Of a stretch of DNA of 64,000 nucleotides, positions 16,840 through 25,523 are shown piece after piece. The position numbers and the translations under genes were made by a program. The number at the start of each line of letters is the position of its first letter. The stretch's first letter is position 1. Origin of the DNA: CAVQWH01 sp963717595 (GTDB lineage: Bacteria; Patescibacteriota; Saccharimonadia; Saccharimonadales; Saccharimonadaceae); contig CAVQWH010000001.1 of NCBI GenBank assembly GCA_963717595.1, forward strand, positions 434,001 through 498,000, given 5' to 3'. Under the pieces are notes generated by a model. The model was not told the DNA's origin. It worked only from the letters and a program-made list of their open reading frames with translations, and made no database searches.

Positions 16840-18129
16840 TTATGGGGGAAAGACGAGTGAGTAACTGCTGCCCCATGAACCCCAGCTTGACGTGGTTACC
16901 CCATTTCTAGTCGACCCAGTGTAGCTACTTTGCCCCGGAAGAGAGCAAACACGAACCGTTGCCGTTTCGCCGGCAGACAGCAGGCCTGCGTGGACTGCTG
17001 CTTTACCAACATTGCTGTCACTAGTATAAATATCCGTTCCCCAAACCGATCCACTGGTAGAGCCTGTAACTTTCTCATCTGTATATGAGGTTGAGCTGGA
17101 AGGACATGTAGGGACTAGCAAAAGCGAATAGCTGTTTCCCCATGAACCATAGCTTGACGTGGTTACCCCATTTCTAGTCGACCCAGTGTAGCTACTTTGC
17201 CCCGGAAGGGAACAAACACGAATTGTAGCTGTTTGACCTGAAGTAATTAATCCCACATGAACCGCTGCTTTCCCGACATTACTATCGGCGGTATAAATAT
17301 CTGTCCCCCAAACCGATCCACTGGTAGTACCCGTAACCTGTTGGTCGGTGTATGAGGTTGTGCCGTAAGGACAGGTAATGGTAGTGTTCTCAGTTGTCTG
17401 CTCAAGCGGAGAAATGCGTAAACTATTACTGTGCGTAAATTGCTTACCGGCAACAGTTTTGCTAGCCGTAATTGATACGTTTACGCTATCTGCACTGGTT
17501 GGGTTGTTTCCTGTGCTACAACTGCCATCTATGCAATATTTAACAGTAAAATTAGTTACATTTGTGGCTAAAACCTTGTCGTTAATGCAGCTAGAAGTAA
17601 TATTAAAGGCTCTACAGTTTTTAGGGTTAACGCTTGTTCCGCCGCACGGTGTAGCCGATTTGGTTAATACGCGGAGTTTTAAGTTTTGCGAACTATCTAA
17701 ATAGTAAATCGTAGCAGTTGGACGTAGATTATCTGAACTTAATGGTTGCGTGCAGTCTTCTTGAGCTGGTGATATGTTGTTACCTGTTCCTACTTCATCT
17801 GCAGTGATTCCAATAAGTCTTGGCTGAGAAGAATAGTCGCTTGAGTTGGAATTTTGCAAACCTAAACTGCTACTTACTGAGCTAGCAAAACTTTGAGCTG
17901 ATCCTAAAGTGGTCTCCATGTCGCCAAGCGAACCGTTAACTTCGTTTGTAAGTGATAGCTGTTCGTTTGTTATTGAATTGCTTGAAATAAAGTTTATTAA
18001 TACTGCGAGTATGCCGGCAATAACTAGCACGACTATAGGTGCCACCACAACTATTTCTACTAGTGTAAAACCAGCTGATTTAAAATTTGATTTACTTGTT
18101 TTATTGTGTGTTATTGACATATGTTGCAT
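16840..18129 (-). CDS. Prepilin-like protein with two tandem LCCL-like domains
   Basis: The N terminus has a prepilin signal (SAGFTLVEIVVVAPIVVLVI). Residues about 60-250 are a pilin-type head with several cysteines. The C-terminal half consists of two repeats of about 88 residues, each with VWGTDIYTxDSNVGKAAVH, then LPGQSSYTGSTRNGVTTSS and an aromatic/Gly tail. This resembles the LCCL domain known mainly from secreted eukaryotic proteins. The protein is 429 aa, long for a minor pilin, and could present an adhesive tip; that is inference. It overlaps the upstream prepilin gene by 29 nt. The ATG at 18120 is an alternative start. Confidence 0.82.
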   Translation of the reverse strand: MQHMSITHNKTSKSNFKSAGFTLVEIVVVAPIVVLVIAGILAVLINFISSNSITNEQLSLTNEVNGSLGDMETTLGSAQSFASSVSSSLGLQNSNSSDYSSQPRLIGITADEVGTGNNISPAQEDCTQPLSSDNLRPTATIYYLDSSQNLKLRVLTKSATPCGGTSVNPKNCRAFNITSSCINDKVLATNVTNFTVKYCIDGSCSTGNNPTSADSVNVSITASKTVAGKQFTHSNSLRISPLEQTTENTTITCPYGTTSYTDQQVTGTTSGSVWGTDIYTADSNVGKAAVHVGLITSGQTATIRVCSLPGQSSYTGSTRNGVTTSSYGSWGNSYSLLLVPTCPSSSTSYTDEKVTGSTSGSVWGTDIYTSDSNVGKAAVHAGLLSAGETATVRVCSLPGQSSYTGSTRNGVTTSSWGSWGSSYSLVFPP

Positions 18130-18523
18130 GGGTTACTGTTATTCTTTGGCTAGAAGGCCCGTAGGCCACGCTGGACTCAATTTTAATTACATCATTATTT
18201 TTACTACATGTGAAAGGGTAACTAGCGATAACTGTTTGCGTAACACTGCCAGGTAAGCCGTTAACTGACCCTGTAGTAGGAAACCCGCTAGGCTCATAAG
18301 TATAACCAGAACTACAGCTAGCCATACCAGAAGGCTTGGATTGATATTGGTTTAAATTAGAATAGGCAAGAGAATTTGCAATGGCATATCTTTTTGTATC
18401 AATGCTGTCTTGGCTCGTAGAAACAAAAAGCTGATAAAAAGCTCCCACAAAAGCTGCAGCTACAAAGAGTGTTATCAGTAGTTCTACTGTGCTAAAGCCG
18501 GCGGATAAATATTCTTTCTTCAA
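18101..18523 (-). CDS. Prepilin-like protein (minor pilin)
   Basis: A 140-aa protein with a short leader and the prepilin motif SAGFSTVELLITLFVAAAFV, including Glu+5. The small head has one likely disulfide pair (MASCSSGYTYE and FTCSKNND). An AAGGAGAG Shine-Dalgarno sequence lies before the start. It lies 10 nt after the stop of the upstream pilin gene and overlaps the LCCL pilin gene, so it is clearly an operon member. Confidence 0.82.
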   Translation of the reverse strand: MKKEYLSAGFSTVELLITLFVAAAFVGAFYQLFVSTSQDSIDTKRYAIANSLAYSNLNQYQSKPSGMASCSSGYTYEPSGFPTTGSVNGLPGSVTQTVIASYPFTCSKNNDVIKIESSVAYGPSSQRITVTHATYVNNTQ

Positions 18524-18533
18524 AACACTCTCC

Positions 18534-19160
18534 TTACTGGTTAATGCTAGTTTTTACTTCTACGCTTTGGGAAGCTTCGTCGTAATAAAATATCTGAAAT
18601 TTAACACAATGAGTTGGGTCGGGGCGGATGTAGAACGTATCTGTAGTAGATGTGCATAGAGTGTCGTCTATGTTTAAGGGCTGATATACGTAAACGTCAT
18701 TGCTTGCTGATGGGGTTGGTGTAACGGTGCTGGTCGTGGCTTTACTGTTGTTAGTAGAATTTACTAGATCGTATGTTGTGGTATTACTTTCGGTTCCAGA
18801 AGAACTATTGGGGGATTTTAGCGCTTTGGGGTCTAAATTACTAAATACTGCCGAGGCAATACTGCTGCTAGGACTGCTAATTAAAAGAGTGCTTGGATAA
18901 GAAAGGGGTGCGTTGTAGTTAGAAAGGGAACCGTTGTTTGAATCAAGGCCCTGTTTATATAGAGTCTCAAAATATGCAGCTATAGAATTAACATCATCTA
19001 CACGTTCGTGGTCTCTGGCGGTGATCTGCGATTTTATAACGTTTGCAGCTGTAAGGGTTGTTAAAATGCCCATTATTACTATCACAACTACAAGCTCTAA
19101 AATTGTAAAACCTTTTTCTTGTCTAACTAATTTTGAAAAAGGCATTTTGCGACCACTCAT
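18534..19160 (-). CDS. Prepilin-like protein (minor pilin)
   Basis: First gene of the reverse-strand pilin cluster, 208 aa. The leader MSGRKMPFSKLVRQEKG precedes the motif GFTILELVVVIVIMGILTTL. The head starts with a helical stalk (ARDHERVDDVNSIAAYFETL), continues with a Ser/Thr/Asn-rich linker, and ends in a small domain with two cysteines (DDTLCTSTTD and PTHCVKF). Reverse-strand -10-like boxes (TATGCT, TAAACT) lie immediately before the ATG, with no Shine-Dalgarno sequence. Confidence 0.82.
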   Translation of the reverse strand: MSGRKMPFSKLVRQEKGFTILELVVVIVIMGILTTLTAANVIKSQITARDHERVDDVNSIAAYFETLYKQGLDSNNGSLSNYNAPLSYPSTLLISSPSSSIASAVFSNLDPKALKSPNSSSGTESNTTTYDLVNSTNNSKATTSTVTPTPSASNDVYVYQPLNIDDTLCTSTTDTFYIRPDPTHCVKFQIFYYDEASQSVEVKTSINQ

Positions 19161-19205
19161 TATAGTTTAAAGCATAATGGTTTTCGACTGAAAACACAAC
19201 GACTC

Positions 19206-20237
19206 TTAAGAGACGGGCTGTATTTCTACAGGCTCTTGTTCAAGAGTGATGCGAAATTCATCACGTACTGCACTAATAATTTCATTTCTAAATGCACTAA
19301 GATCGGTGTAGCTGCCATTACCTTGGTTAATAATTACCAGAGCGTTTTTTTCATAAGTTTTGAAATTGTGTGCTGCGTAGTCTTTCTTTTCGACTTGCTC
19401 TATTAACCAGCCGGCTGGCACTTTATAGCTTCCTTGGCCCATATCAAAGGTTGGAATATCATCGTGAGATTTGCGGATTTCATCAAGTAGCCATTTTTCA
19501 ATGATTGGGTTTTTAAAGAATGATCCGGCGTTAGGATAGATTTCTGGGTTTGGCAGTCGATTACGCCTAATAGCTATGACTGCATCACGGATAGCCTTAG
19601 GGGTGTAATATTGGATGTTATTTTCGTCTAAGTATTTTTGTAAGCTTGCATAAAAGGGCGGCTGCATAGCAGTGTGGCTTAAACTGAGTGTTACGCTGGT
19701 AATAATGTAGCGATCTTTAGCTGTAGTTTTAAAAATACTTGTGCGATAAGCAAAGCCGCAAGCGGTATTATCTAGCACAACGAATTTTCTTTCATGCGTG
19801 TCATAGGCCTCAAGCTCAATTAAGCTGCTAGAAAACTCTTGTCCATAAGCTCCGATGTTTTGCACTGGTGCCGCGCCGACTGTTCCAGGTATATTTGACA
19901 AGGCCTCAATTCCGCTGAGTCCCATTTCTACTGTTTTAGCAACTACATCATCCCAGTTCTCGCCAGCCCCAAGCTTAATAGTGACTTGGCTTGGATCTTC
20001 GGAAAGAATTTTGAATCCTCTAATTTTATTAAGCAAAACCACGCCTTTAAAATCTTCATCTTTGGCTATAGTGTTGCTACCTCCGCCCATAACAAATAGC
20101 GTCAACTGTTTGTCTAATACTTTATTAATGGCTTGCTCCAGCTCGTCAGTGCGATTAATTGTAATCATTATGCTAGCTCTGCCGCCAATTTTCATGGTGG
20201 TGTAGTTTTTTAGTGGTACGTCTTGGTTAACGCGCAT
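19206..20237 (-). CDS. murB: UDP-N-acetylenolpyruvoylglucosamine reductase
   Basis: FAD-dependent reductase that completes UDP-MurNAc. The FAD-binding part shows MKIGGRA, FVMGGGSNTIA and GLSGIEALSNIPGTVGAAPVQNIGAYGQE. The substrate domain carries YRTSIFK, the catalytic Ser in NAGSFFKNP, and a C-terminal Glu region. It is 343 aa, the type I (YR-x-SIFK) class. A TATACT box ends 7 nt before the ATG on the reverse strand, so translation is probably leaderless. Confidence 0.95.
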   Translation of the reverse strand: MRVNQDVPLKNYTTMKIGGRASIMITINRTDELEQAINKVLDKQLTLFVMGGGSNTIAKDEDFKGVVLLNKIRGFKILSEDPSQVTIKLGAGENWDDVVAKTVEMGLSGIEALSNIPGTVGAAPVQNIGAYGQEFSSSLIELEAYDTHERKFVVLDNTACGFAYRTSIFKTTAKDRYIITSVTLSLSHTAMQPPFYASLQKYLDENNIQYYTPKAIRDAVIAIRRNRLPNPEIYPNAGSFFKNPIIEKWLLDEIRKSHDDIPTFDMGQGSYKVPAGWLIEQVEKKDYAAHNFKTYEKNALVIINQGNGSYTDLSAFRNEIISAVRDEFRITLEQEPVEIQPVS

Positions 20238-20322
20238 ATGCTAAAGTATAGTTTCTTGGCCGAAGAACAACAAGGTGCGCGAGTTGTAGAAATAGAGTAG
20301 GCGGGCTGATAAAATAGTCTTT

Positions 20323-20805
20323 ATGGCTAATCACAAACACAGTAATAAATTTGTTTTACAAACCGTGCAACCAGGCTTGGCGGGTTTGATGGATGGTTCG
20401 GTTTCAACTTTGGCGCCGCTTTTTGCTACGGCTTTTGCTACGCGGAGTCCCCACATTACTTTTTTGGTTGGTCTTTCGGCAGCAGTGGGCGCTGGAATCA
20501 GCATGGCTTTTGCGGAAGCATTGAGCGATGACGGGGAATTAACAGGTCGTGGCCATCCGGCACGGCGCGGTTTTATCATTGGCTTAATGACATTTTTAGG
20601 CGGCATTTTCCACACACTGCCGTTTTTAATCTCTAGTCTACACCTAGCCTTAATAATAGCTTACCTTGTGGTTGGAATAGAGCTAACGGCCATAGCTTAT
20701 ATTCGTTACCACTTCTTCAATATGAAGTTTTGGCTATCGGTAGTGCAGGTAGTAGTTGGTGGTGCGTTAGTTTTTGCAGCTGGCATTTTAATCGGCGGCT
20801 CTTAA
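20323..20805 (+). CDS. VIT1/CCC1-family membrane protein
   Basis: A 160-aa protein with four or five hydrophobic helices. The segment GLMDGSVSTLAPLFATAFA matches the first helix signature of the VIT/CCC1 iron/manganese transporter family, and AFAEALSDDGELTGRGHPARRG corresponds to its conserved cytoplasmic region in shortened form. The usual cytoplasmic metal-binding three-helix domain is largely absent, so it is a minimal member. TAAAAT at 20310-20315 ends 7 nt before the ATG, so it is probably leaderless. Confidence 0.75.
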   Translation: MANHKHSNKFVLQTVQPGLAGLMDGSVSTLAPLFATAFATRSPHITFLVGLSAAVGAGISMAFAEALSDDGELTGRGHPARRGFIIGLMTFLGGIFHTLPFLISSLHLALIIAYLVVGIELTAIAYIRYHFFNMKFWLSVVQVVVGGALVFAAGILIGGS

Positions 20806-20855
20806 GTTTTACATCTGTTATTAACTGTGTTATAAAAGAAAAGCACAAAACATTT

Positions 20856-20970
20856 TGGGCCATTAGCTCAGCTGCATAGGCAAAGCTTGCTTTGCCGGCA
20901 AATCAATAACAAGCACCTGTGCTCTAACCGCTAGTTGCACGGATGTAAAGTGTGAAGTACATTGATAAGA
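20856..20970 (+). pseudogene. Decayed tRNA-Lys copy with an inverted tRNA-like fragment
   Basis: From 20856 the sequence GGGCCATTAGCTCAGCTG repeats the 5' end of the intact tRNA-Lys at 20984, then diverges into the hairpin GGCAAAGC/GCTTTGCC. Further on, GTGCTCTAACC at about 20920 is the reverse complement of a tRNA D arm (GGTTAGAGCAC). It therefore looks like a rearranged tRNA remnant containing pieces in both orientations. No functional tRNA can be folded. Confidence 0.65.
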
Positions 20971-20983
20971 TTAAGTTTATCGT

Positions 20984-21060
20984 GGGCCATTAGCTCAGCT
21001 GGTTAGAGCACCTGCCTCTTAAGCAGGGTGTCCAGGGTTCGAGTCCCTGATGGCCCTCCA
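20984..21060 (+). tRNA. tRNA-Lys(CTT)
   Basis: The acceptor is GGGCCAT/ATGGCCC, the anticodon stem CCTGC/GCAGG closes the loop CTCTTAA with anticodon CTT, the T loop is TTCGAGT, and CCA is encoded. All stems are paired. It is preceded by a decayed partial copy. Confidence 0.96.
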
Positions 21061-21112
21061 CGTAAATTCTGATTGTGGCATTTTGTCACGTAAGAACTGA
21101 TAAAATGAAGCT

Positions 21113-22072
21113 ATGTCCATCGACCAACAAAAAAATGGTGCTCAGGAAACAGATAAGGGCAAACACGAGGCGTCTCCAGGAATAGTGGTTTCCGCACGAA
21201 ACGATATTTCTATCGATAGCAAAAAGAAATTTTGGCGTCGGCGCGGGGTAGTTGTTCCGCTTATTATACTTATCGGACTGTATTTTTCTGGGATCCTAGG
21301 ATTTGGTTATTATTCAATAAAGTGCGGCAACCCACCGGCATTACCGGGTTTTGCGGGTAGCGGGCCTATATACGTTGGTGACTTTTCATACCTTTTGACA
21401 ATGCCGCTTACAAGTCTGAGTGGCGGATATACATGCACCGATCAATCAGCTTTCCCTTGGGTACGCGACAGGGAATACAAAGCCTCCGTAGCTAGGCAGG
21501 ACGCCCAGAGGAAAGCCGCAAAACAGACTGCCTGGAATAATATAGGATTTGATATTTACGCCGTTAAGAGTGGCGCTGTACCCGGCATCGTAAGGTCGGA
21601 TCAAAACCTTTTATCAACTGAGGACGGCGGCAGGATAACTGAAACGTATATCAATACAGCGACGCCTAAAGGACATGACTTAAATGACGAGTTTGAAGTC
21701 ATGCAGCGCCGGAAAATATATACTGTCGCTGATAACAAACTTTGCGCGATCACTGTAAAAAGTCAGGAGAAAGATTCTGGCTTTGCTGCTGATAATAATT
21801 TCTGTGGCGAATTCACGCCTAGAGGGTTAAGGGTGTATAGCTCTAAGCTTCTGCCCAACGTAAGTAGTAGCAACCCGGATTATGTGGTTGATATAAGGAA
21901 TACCCAAATTCTGGTTGGATCTGGCCCATTTATTTCCAACCCCGTTACAAAAAACGGGATCACTACCTACACGTTTGATAAAGCAAAGTTTTTCGCTTTC
22001 ATTGATAAATTACAACCCATTGACGCCAAAGCCAAAGCAGCATTATACGGACAGATTAACCTTGTACGGTAG
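21113..22072 (+). CDS. Membrane-anchored exported protein of unknown function
   Basis: A 319-aa protein with a hydrophilic, charged N-terminal tail (about 45 residues), one transmembrane helix at about 48-68 (VVVPLIILIGLYFSGILGFG), and a large outside domain with several cysteines. No family was recognised. TAAAAT at 21101-21106 ends 6 nt before the ATG (leaderless). The single-pass, tail-in topology suggests a surface protein. Confidence 0.7.
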   Translation: MSIDQQKNGAQETDKGKHEASPGIVVSARNDISIDSKKKFWRRRGVVVPLIILIGLYFSGILGFGYYSIKCGNPPALPGFAGSGPIYVGDFSYLLTMPLTSLSGGYTCTDQSAFPWVRDREYKASVARQDAQRKAAKQTAWNNIGFDIYAVKSGAVPGIVRSDQNLLSTEDGGRITETYINTATPKGHDLNDEFEVMQRRKIYTVADNKLCAITVKSQEKDSGFAADNNFCGEFTPRGLRVYSSKLLPNVSSSNPDYVVDIRNTQILVGSGPFISNPVTKNGITTYTFDKAKFFAFIDKLQPIDAKAKAALYGQINLVR

Positions 22073-22142
22073 TTGCAACAGAACCTACTATAGCTTTTCA
22101 TAGTTTTGTTAATTTTGAAATCTGAAGTGTTAAAATATACTT

Positions 22143-22328
22143 ATGCAGAAGTTAATAAGCGTACTATTGATTATAGGATTTCTGGCAGTTGATTTTCTGT
22201 TCTTTCACGACATCTTAAAACCAGGAGAAGTCATAACATTACCCCAATATTTAACGGGTATTTTGAGTATTCTGGTTTTTGTGATTTCTATTCAATATTT
22301 GTTAAAAAACAGCTCCAAAAACCTCTAG
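22143..22328 (+). CDS. Small two-helix membrane protein
   Basis: A 61-aa protein with two hydrophobic helices (about 4-23 and 34-54) and a Lys-rich end. TAAAAT at 22131-22136 ends 6 nt before the ATG, which supports the start and a leaderless transcript. No family was recognised. Confidence 0.6.
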   Translation: MQKLISVLLIIGFLAVDFLFFHDILKPGEVITLPQYLTGILSILVFVISIQYLLKNSSKNL

Positions 22329-22371
22329 CTTTTGTTGCATTTTTAAAATTATTGTGTTATAATAATACAGT

Positions 22372-22797
22372 ATGAGTGATAGATATGAAGTTGAAGTTAA
22401 GGGCCAAGGCCTTAGCGTTAATGGTGACACTTTGGCTCTTGAAGAAACTAGTCCAGAGGCTCTTCAGACCATGCTTGCAATTGGCCGTAAGGCAATTGTA
22501 GAGGGTATTGATAGCTTTTATGAAGAAACTAAAAGAAAGTATGCTGGTCAAAGAGTTGTACGGCCTTCTATTTTTGTTTTGCGTTTTGGTGTTAATTCTA
22601 AGAAAAAACAAATATTTACCCAAGAAGGACTAGACAACGCTACAAACGTTCACAAAAGCCCGGATGAAATTAGAAGCAAATATCGGCCTTATTGGCATGC
22701 AGTTGAAGATGGGGGTTTTGTGCCAGAAGTCAGGAGCGTCCTTACGGGGCCTAGTGTTGGCGGAATTTGGCTGATGCTCAGAGACGAAGCTGATTAG
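22372..22797 (+). CDS. Hypothetical protein, 141 aa
   Basis: Soluble mixed alpha/beta protein with no recognised family. The promoter is near consensus: TTGCAT at 22335-22340, a 17-nt spacer, TATAAT at 22358-22363, and the ATG 8 nt later. The N-terminal part (YEVEVKGQGLSVNGDTLALE) looks beta-rich and the middle is helical. It converges with the gene at 22811. Confidence 0.65.
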   Translation: MSDRYEVEVKGQGLSVNGDTLALEETSPEALQTMLAIGRKAIVEGIDSFYEETKRKYAGQRVVRPSIFVLRFGVNSKKKQIFTQEGLDNATNVHKSPDEIRSKYRPYWHAVEDGGFVPEVRSVLTGPSVGGIWLMLRDEAD

Positions 22798-22810
22798 AGC
22801 AGCTGACTTG

Positions 22811-23365
22811 TTAGTCTATTATATCTAAATCTTCTTGTAATCTTTGAGCTATTCTTTGAACCATTTCGTACCTCTTTTTACCTAAGCCTTCTACTATTTC
22901 TCTGGCCTCTTCAAAAGGTAATTTAGAAAAATTGATAATAGACTGAGGATCTATTCCGCCTATACCCACCCACTTATTCAACCTACTACCCTTCAGCTCA
23001 TTGACTATGCGCAAAGGGCAATCACAGCCTCGGCATAGTCTATTGTAATAATTATAGCCACCTCCGAAGTCATGCTCATGAACGGTGTGCTGTTCAATAG
23101 TCCACATGAATTGATTTACACTAGCTTTAGACCCAGGCTCTCCTTCAGAAACTAAAAAGTCTAGAATACCCCTTGTTGTAACTGCTGGAATAGGCAAGCT
23201 ACTTTCGCCCTCAAGGTATTCTATCAGCACTGATGGCGAAATCACGTCAAGATCTGAAAAATGAGCGCTAATACCCAACTTAGCCATTACTGCCGCCAGT
23301 TCTTCTACTTTATCTTTTGGCATTTCACCAGATACTAAAAATCGAACTTTTCTCTCACTTGCCAT
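22811..23365 (-). CDS. Hypothetical protein with Cys cluster
   Basis: A 184-aa soluble protein. A C-x2-C-x-C arrangement (LCRGCDCPL) near residue 113, preceded by several histidines (EQHTVHEHDF), could bind a metal. The C-terminal 40 residues form a charged helix. No family was recognised. It converges with the 22372 gene with a 13-nt gap. Confidence 0.6.
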   Translation of the reverse strand: MASERKVRFLVSGEMPKDKVEELAAVMAKLGISAHFSDLDVISPSVLIEYLEGESSLPIPAVTTRGILDFLVSEGEPGSKASVNQFMWTIEQHTVHEHDFGGGYNYYNRLCRGCDCPLRIVNELKGSRLNKWVGIGGIDPQSIINFSKLPFEEAREIVEGLGKKRYEMVQRIAQRLQEDLDIID

Positions 23366-23455
23366 GCTTTAATTCTTGTCCACCCCAGGAGTCTTTGCAA
23401 GCATAAGTAATTTTGGACCAATGTATAATGTAGAAAAAGGAAGGTGAGTAAAGAC

Positions 23456-24598
23456 ATGTTTATCATAGATGCTCTAAGAACATCTTTTGCTATGGGGTGG
23501 GAGATATTATGGCCACTTATTCTTGGATTTGGTTTAAGCGGCGCTATTCAAGCTGTGGTATCGCATAAGCAAATGAGTAAGCTGCTTCCTGATGACAGGC
23601 CAAAAACTCTAGCATTGGCCAGTGGCCTGGGGGCTGCGTCGTCCTCATGCTCATATGCGGCAGTTGCTTTGGCTCGTTCAATTTTCCAAAAAGGCGCTAA
23701 CTTTACGGCTGCAATGGCTTTTGAAATTGCCAGCACGAATTTAGTCATAGAATTAGGGGTGATTTTGGCTGTGCTTATGGGTTGGCAGTTCACTGCTGCC
23801 GAGTTTGTTGGCGGCCCTGTGATGATAATTATTTTAGCCCTTCTATTTCGTAGATTCTTAACCCCAAAGCTGGTTGCTGCGGCTCACAAACAAGCCAATA
23901 AAGGCTTAGCTGGGCGCATGGAGGGTCATGCCGGTATGGATGATATGGCGGTCGGCGGAAACCGAAGCATTTGGCAAAAGCTTAAATCGTCTGATGGCCG
24001 CACTGCTACTAGCCATTTTTTCGTTATGGACTGGGCTAGCATATGGTCTGACATCGTGCTTGGGCTTTTAATAGCCGGGGCACTAGCGGCTTGGGTACCA
24101 CATAGCTGGTGGCAGACTTTGTTTCTTAGCAACCACCCTGTCTGGTCGGTTATTTGGGGGCCGATTATCGGGCCACTCATAGCAGTAATTTCATTTGTTT
24201 GCAGCGTAGGTAATGTGCCGTTAGCTGCTGTGCTTTGGAACGGGGGGATTAGTTTTGGCGGCGTTGTCAGCTTTATATTTGCCGATCTTATAATCCTGCC
24301 GATTGTTCGCATTTACGCTAAATATTACGGCTGGAAGATGGCTGGTTTCTTGTTCATTACGTTTTATGTAGCCATGGTTATTGCCGGCTATGTCGTCGAA
24401 GGATTATTTACGCTTTTGCATTTAGTGCCAGACGTGCGAAACGCTAAAGTATTAGAAGCTGCCGTAAGCTGGAATTATACAACTGTTTTGAATATAATTT
24501 TCTTGATTTTGGCTGCTCTTCTAGTATGGCGATTCTTAAAAACCGGCGGCCCTATGATGTTAAGGATGATGAATAGCCCAAAGCAAAAAGCCCCTTAG
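23456..24598 (+). CDS. Permease of the DUF318/YraQ (ArsP-like) family
   Basis: An approximately 380-aa protein with eight or more membrane helices. The segment GLGAASSSCSYAAVALARS near residue 60 is the family signature of YraQ/UPF0718 permeases. A second copy-like segment, VCSVGNVPLAAVLWNGG, occurs in the C-terminal half. The substrate is unknown in most members; ArsP exports organoarsenicals. The ATG at 23456 is preferred because GGAAGGTGA provides a Shine-Dalgarno sequence; a GTG at 23444 would add four residues. A TATAAT box lies at about 23425. Confidence 0.88.
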   Translation: MFIIDALRTSFAMGWEILWPLILGFGLSGAIQAVVSHKQMSKLLPDDRPKTLALASGLGAASSSCSYAAVALARSIFQKGANFTAAMAFEIASTNLVIELGVILAVLMGWQFTAAEFVGGPVMIIILALLFRRFLTPKLVAAAHKQANKGLAGRMEGHAGMDDMAVGGNRSIWQKLKSSDGRTATSHFFVMDWASIWSDIVLGLLIAGALAAWVPHSWWQTLFLSNHPVWSVIWGPIIGPLIAVISFVCSVGNVPLAAVLWNGGISFGGVVSFIFADLIILPIVRIYAKYYGWKMAGFLFITFYVAMVIAGYVVEGLFTLLHLVPDVRNAKVLEAAVSWNYTTVLNIIFLILAALLVWRFLKTGGPMMLRMMNSPKQKAP

Positions 24599-24615
24599 AT
24601 GGCGGCTTTTTGCTT
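24581..24615 (+). terminator. Intrinsic terminator after the permease gene
   Basis: The 12-bp stem AAGCAAAAAGCC (24581-24592) / GGCTTTTTGCTT (24604-24615) overlaps the permease stop codon and carries T/A runs in both arms. It can serve the permease and also the convergent gene ending at 24624. Confidence 0.8.
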
Positions 24616-24623
24616 CTAGATGT

Positions 24624-25487
24624 TTAGTTATTGTTGTTTAGGTTATTCATAACTCCTCCTTTCTTTGCTGCATCGATTAGCCGCGTTAACCCTATCCCAC
24701 CTCCGCAGCGGGGGATAAAGTTAAGCTCTAGGAACTCATTCAGTTCTTTTTCTACCCGGTCTTTTCCGAAAAGGTCAAACAGCTTTTTGGCGTATTTTCC
24801 TTCGCTAATCGTGTAGAATTCGTCTGTCATTTCTTTAACGCTGGTGCTTCTCTCGGCGCTACCGATTGTTTCGTTCCCTTGTATGATGACGTCTATTTTG
24901 TGTGCGTGGGTATCGCCGTTTTTCTTCATGTTCCAGAATGGGGATGTGTAAACAGGGAAGTCACGGCAGAAGACTATTTGGCCGAAATCTTCCAGCATTT
25001 TGTTTTCGTGTCTATGAGTCAGTTCGTCAGTTTTGTAGTAGTCTTTGAGCTCATCGTAGGTTTTGTAGTAGAAGTCTTCTTTTTTGCCGAAGCCCAGGTG
25101 TTCTAAAAGTTCCGTTTCAAACTTCTCTAAATCTTGAACGTTGCCGGGCAGTTCAAACTCGAACATCGGGAAGATAAGTTTGTGTCGCCCGGGAACCGGA
25201 TTCGGCTCATTTCGGTAGCTTGTGCTCACACAAAAAACGCCCGGAAGCTCCGGGCGTGTTAGCAGTTCATACTCCAGCCACATCTGGCCGGTTTGCGGCA
25301 GCGGCCATACCTCCTTGGTGTATTTATAAGTTGCTACTGTTTCCGGATCTTCGCAGGCTGCCAGTATGCTAAGCCGGTCTTGCGTAGTAACTTCCACAAA
25401 ACCTTTGCTCAGGCAAAAGTTGCGAAGTTGGTTGACGACTTTGCTAAAAGCAGTACTGTCGTCTGCACCTTTATAGTTGTTTATCAT
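24624..25487 (-). CDS. Class II aminoacyl-tRNA synthetase-like catalytic domain (AspRS/AsnRS/AsnA-like)
   Basis: A 287-aa protein made only of a class II synthetase catalytic core. Motif 2 is FCVSTSYRNEP with PMFEFEL following, and motif 3 is GGGIGLTRLIDA. There is no N-terminal OB-fold anticodon-binding domain, so it cannot read an anticodon as AspRS or AsnRS does. Known relatives of this build are AsnA-type asparagine synthetases and the archaeal AsnRS-related asparagine synthetase. Asparagine synthesis from aspartate is therefore the best guess, but not proven. An AAGGAGAAG Shine-Dalgarno sequence precedes the ATG, and the leader holds two intrinsic terminators. Confidence 0.72.
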   Translation of the reverse strand: MINNYKGADDSTAFSKVVNQLRNFCLSKGFVEVTTQDRLSILAACEDPETVATYKYTKEVWPLPQTGQMWLEYELLTRPELPGVFCVSTSYRNEPNPVPGRHKLIFPMFEFELPGNVQDLEKFETELLEHLGFGKKEDFYYKTYDELKDYYKTDELTHRHENKMLEDFGQIVFCRDFPVYTSPFWNMKKNGDTHAHKIDVIIQGNETIGSAERSTSVKEMTDEFYTISEGKYAKKLFDLFGKDRVEKELNEFLELNFIPRCGGGIGLTRLIDAAKKGGVMNNLNNNN

Positions 25488-25523
25488 TTAACTTCTCCTT
25501 TTATTTGGTAATTTTTTAGTGCA

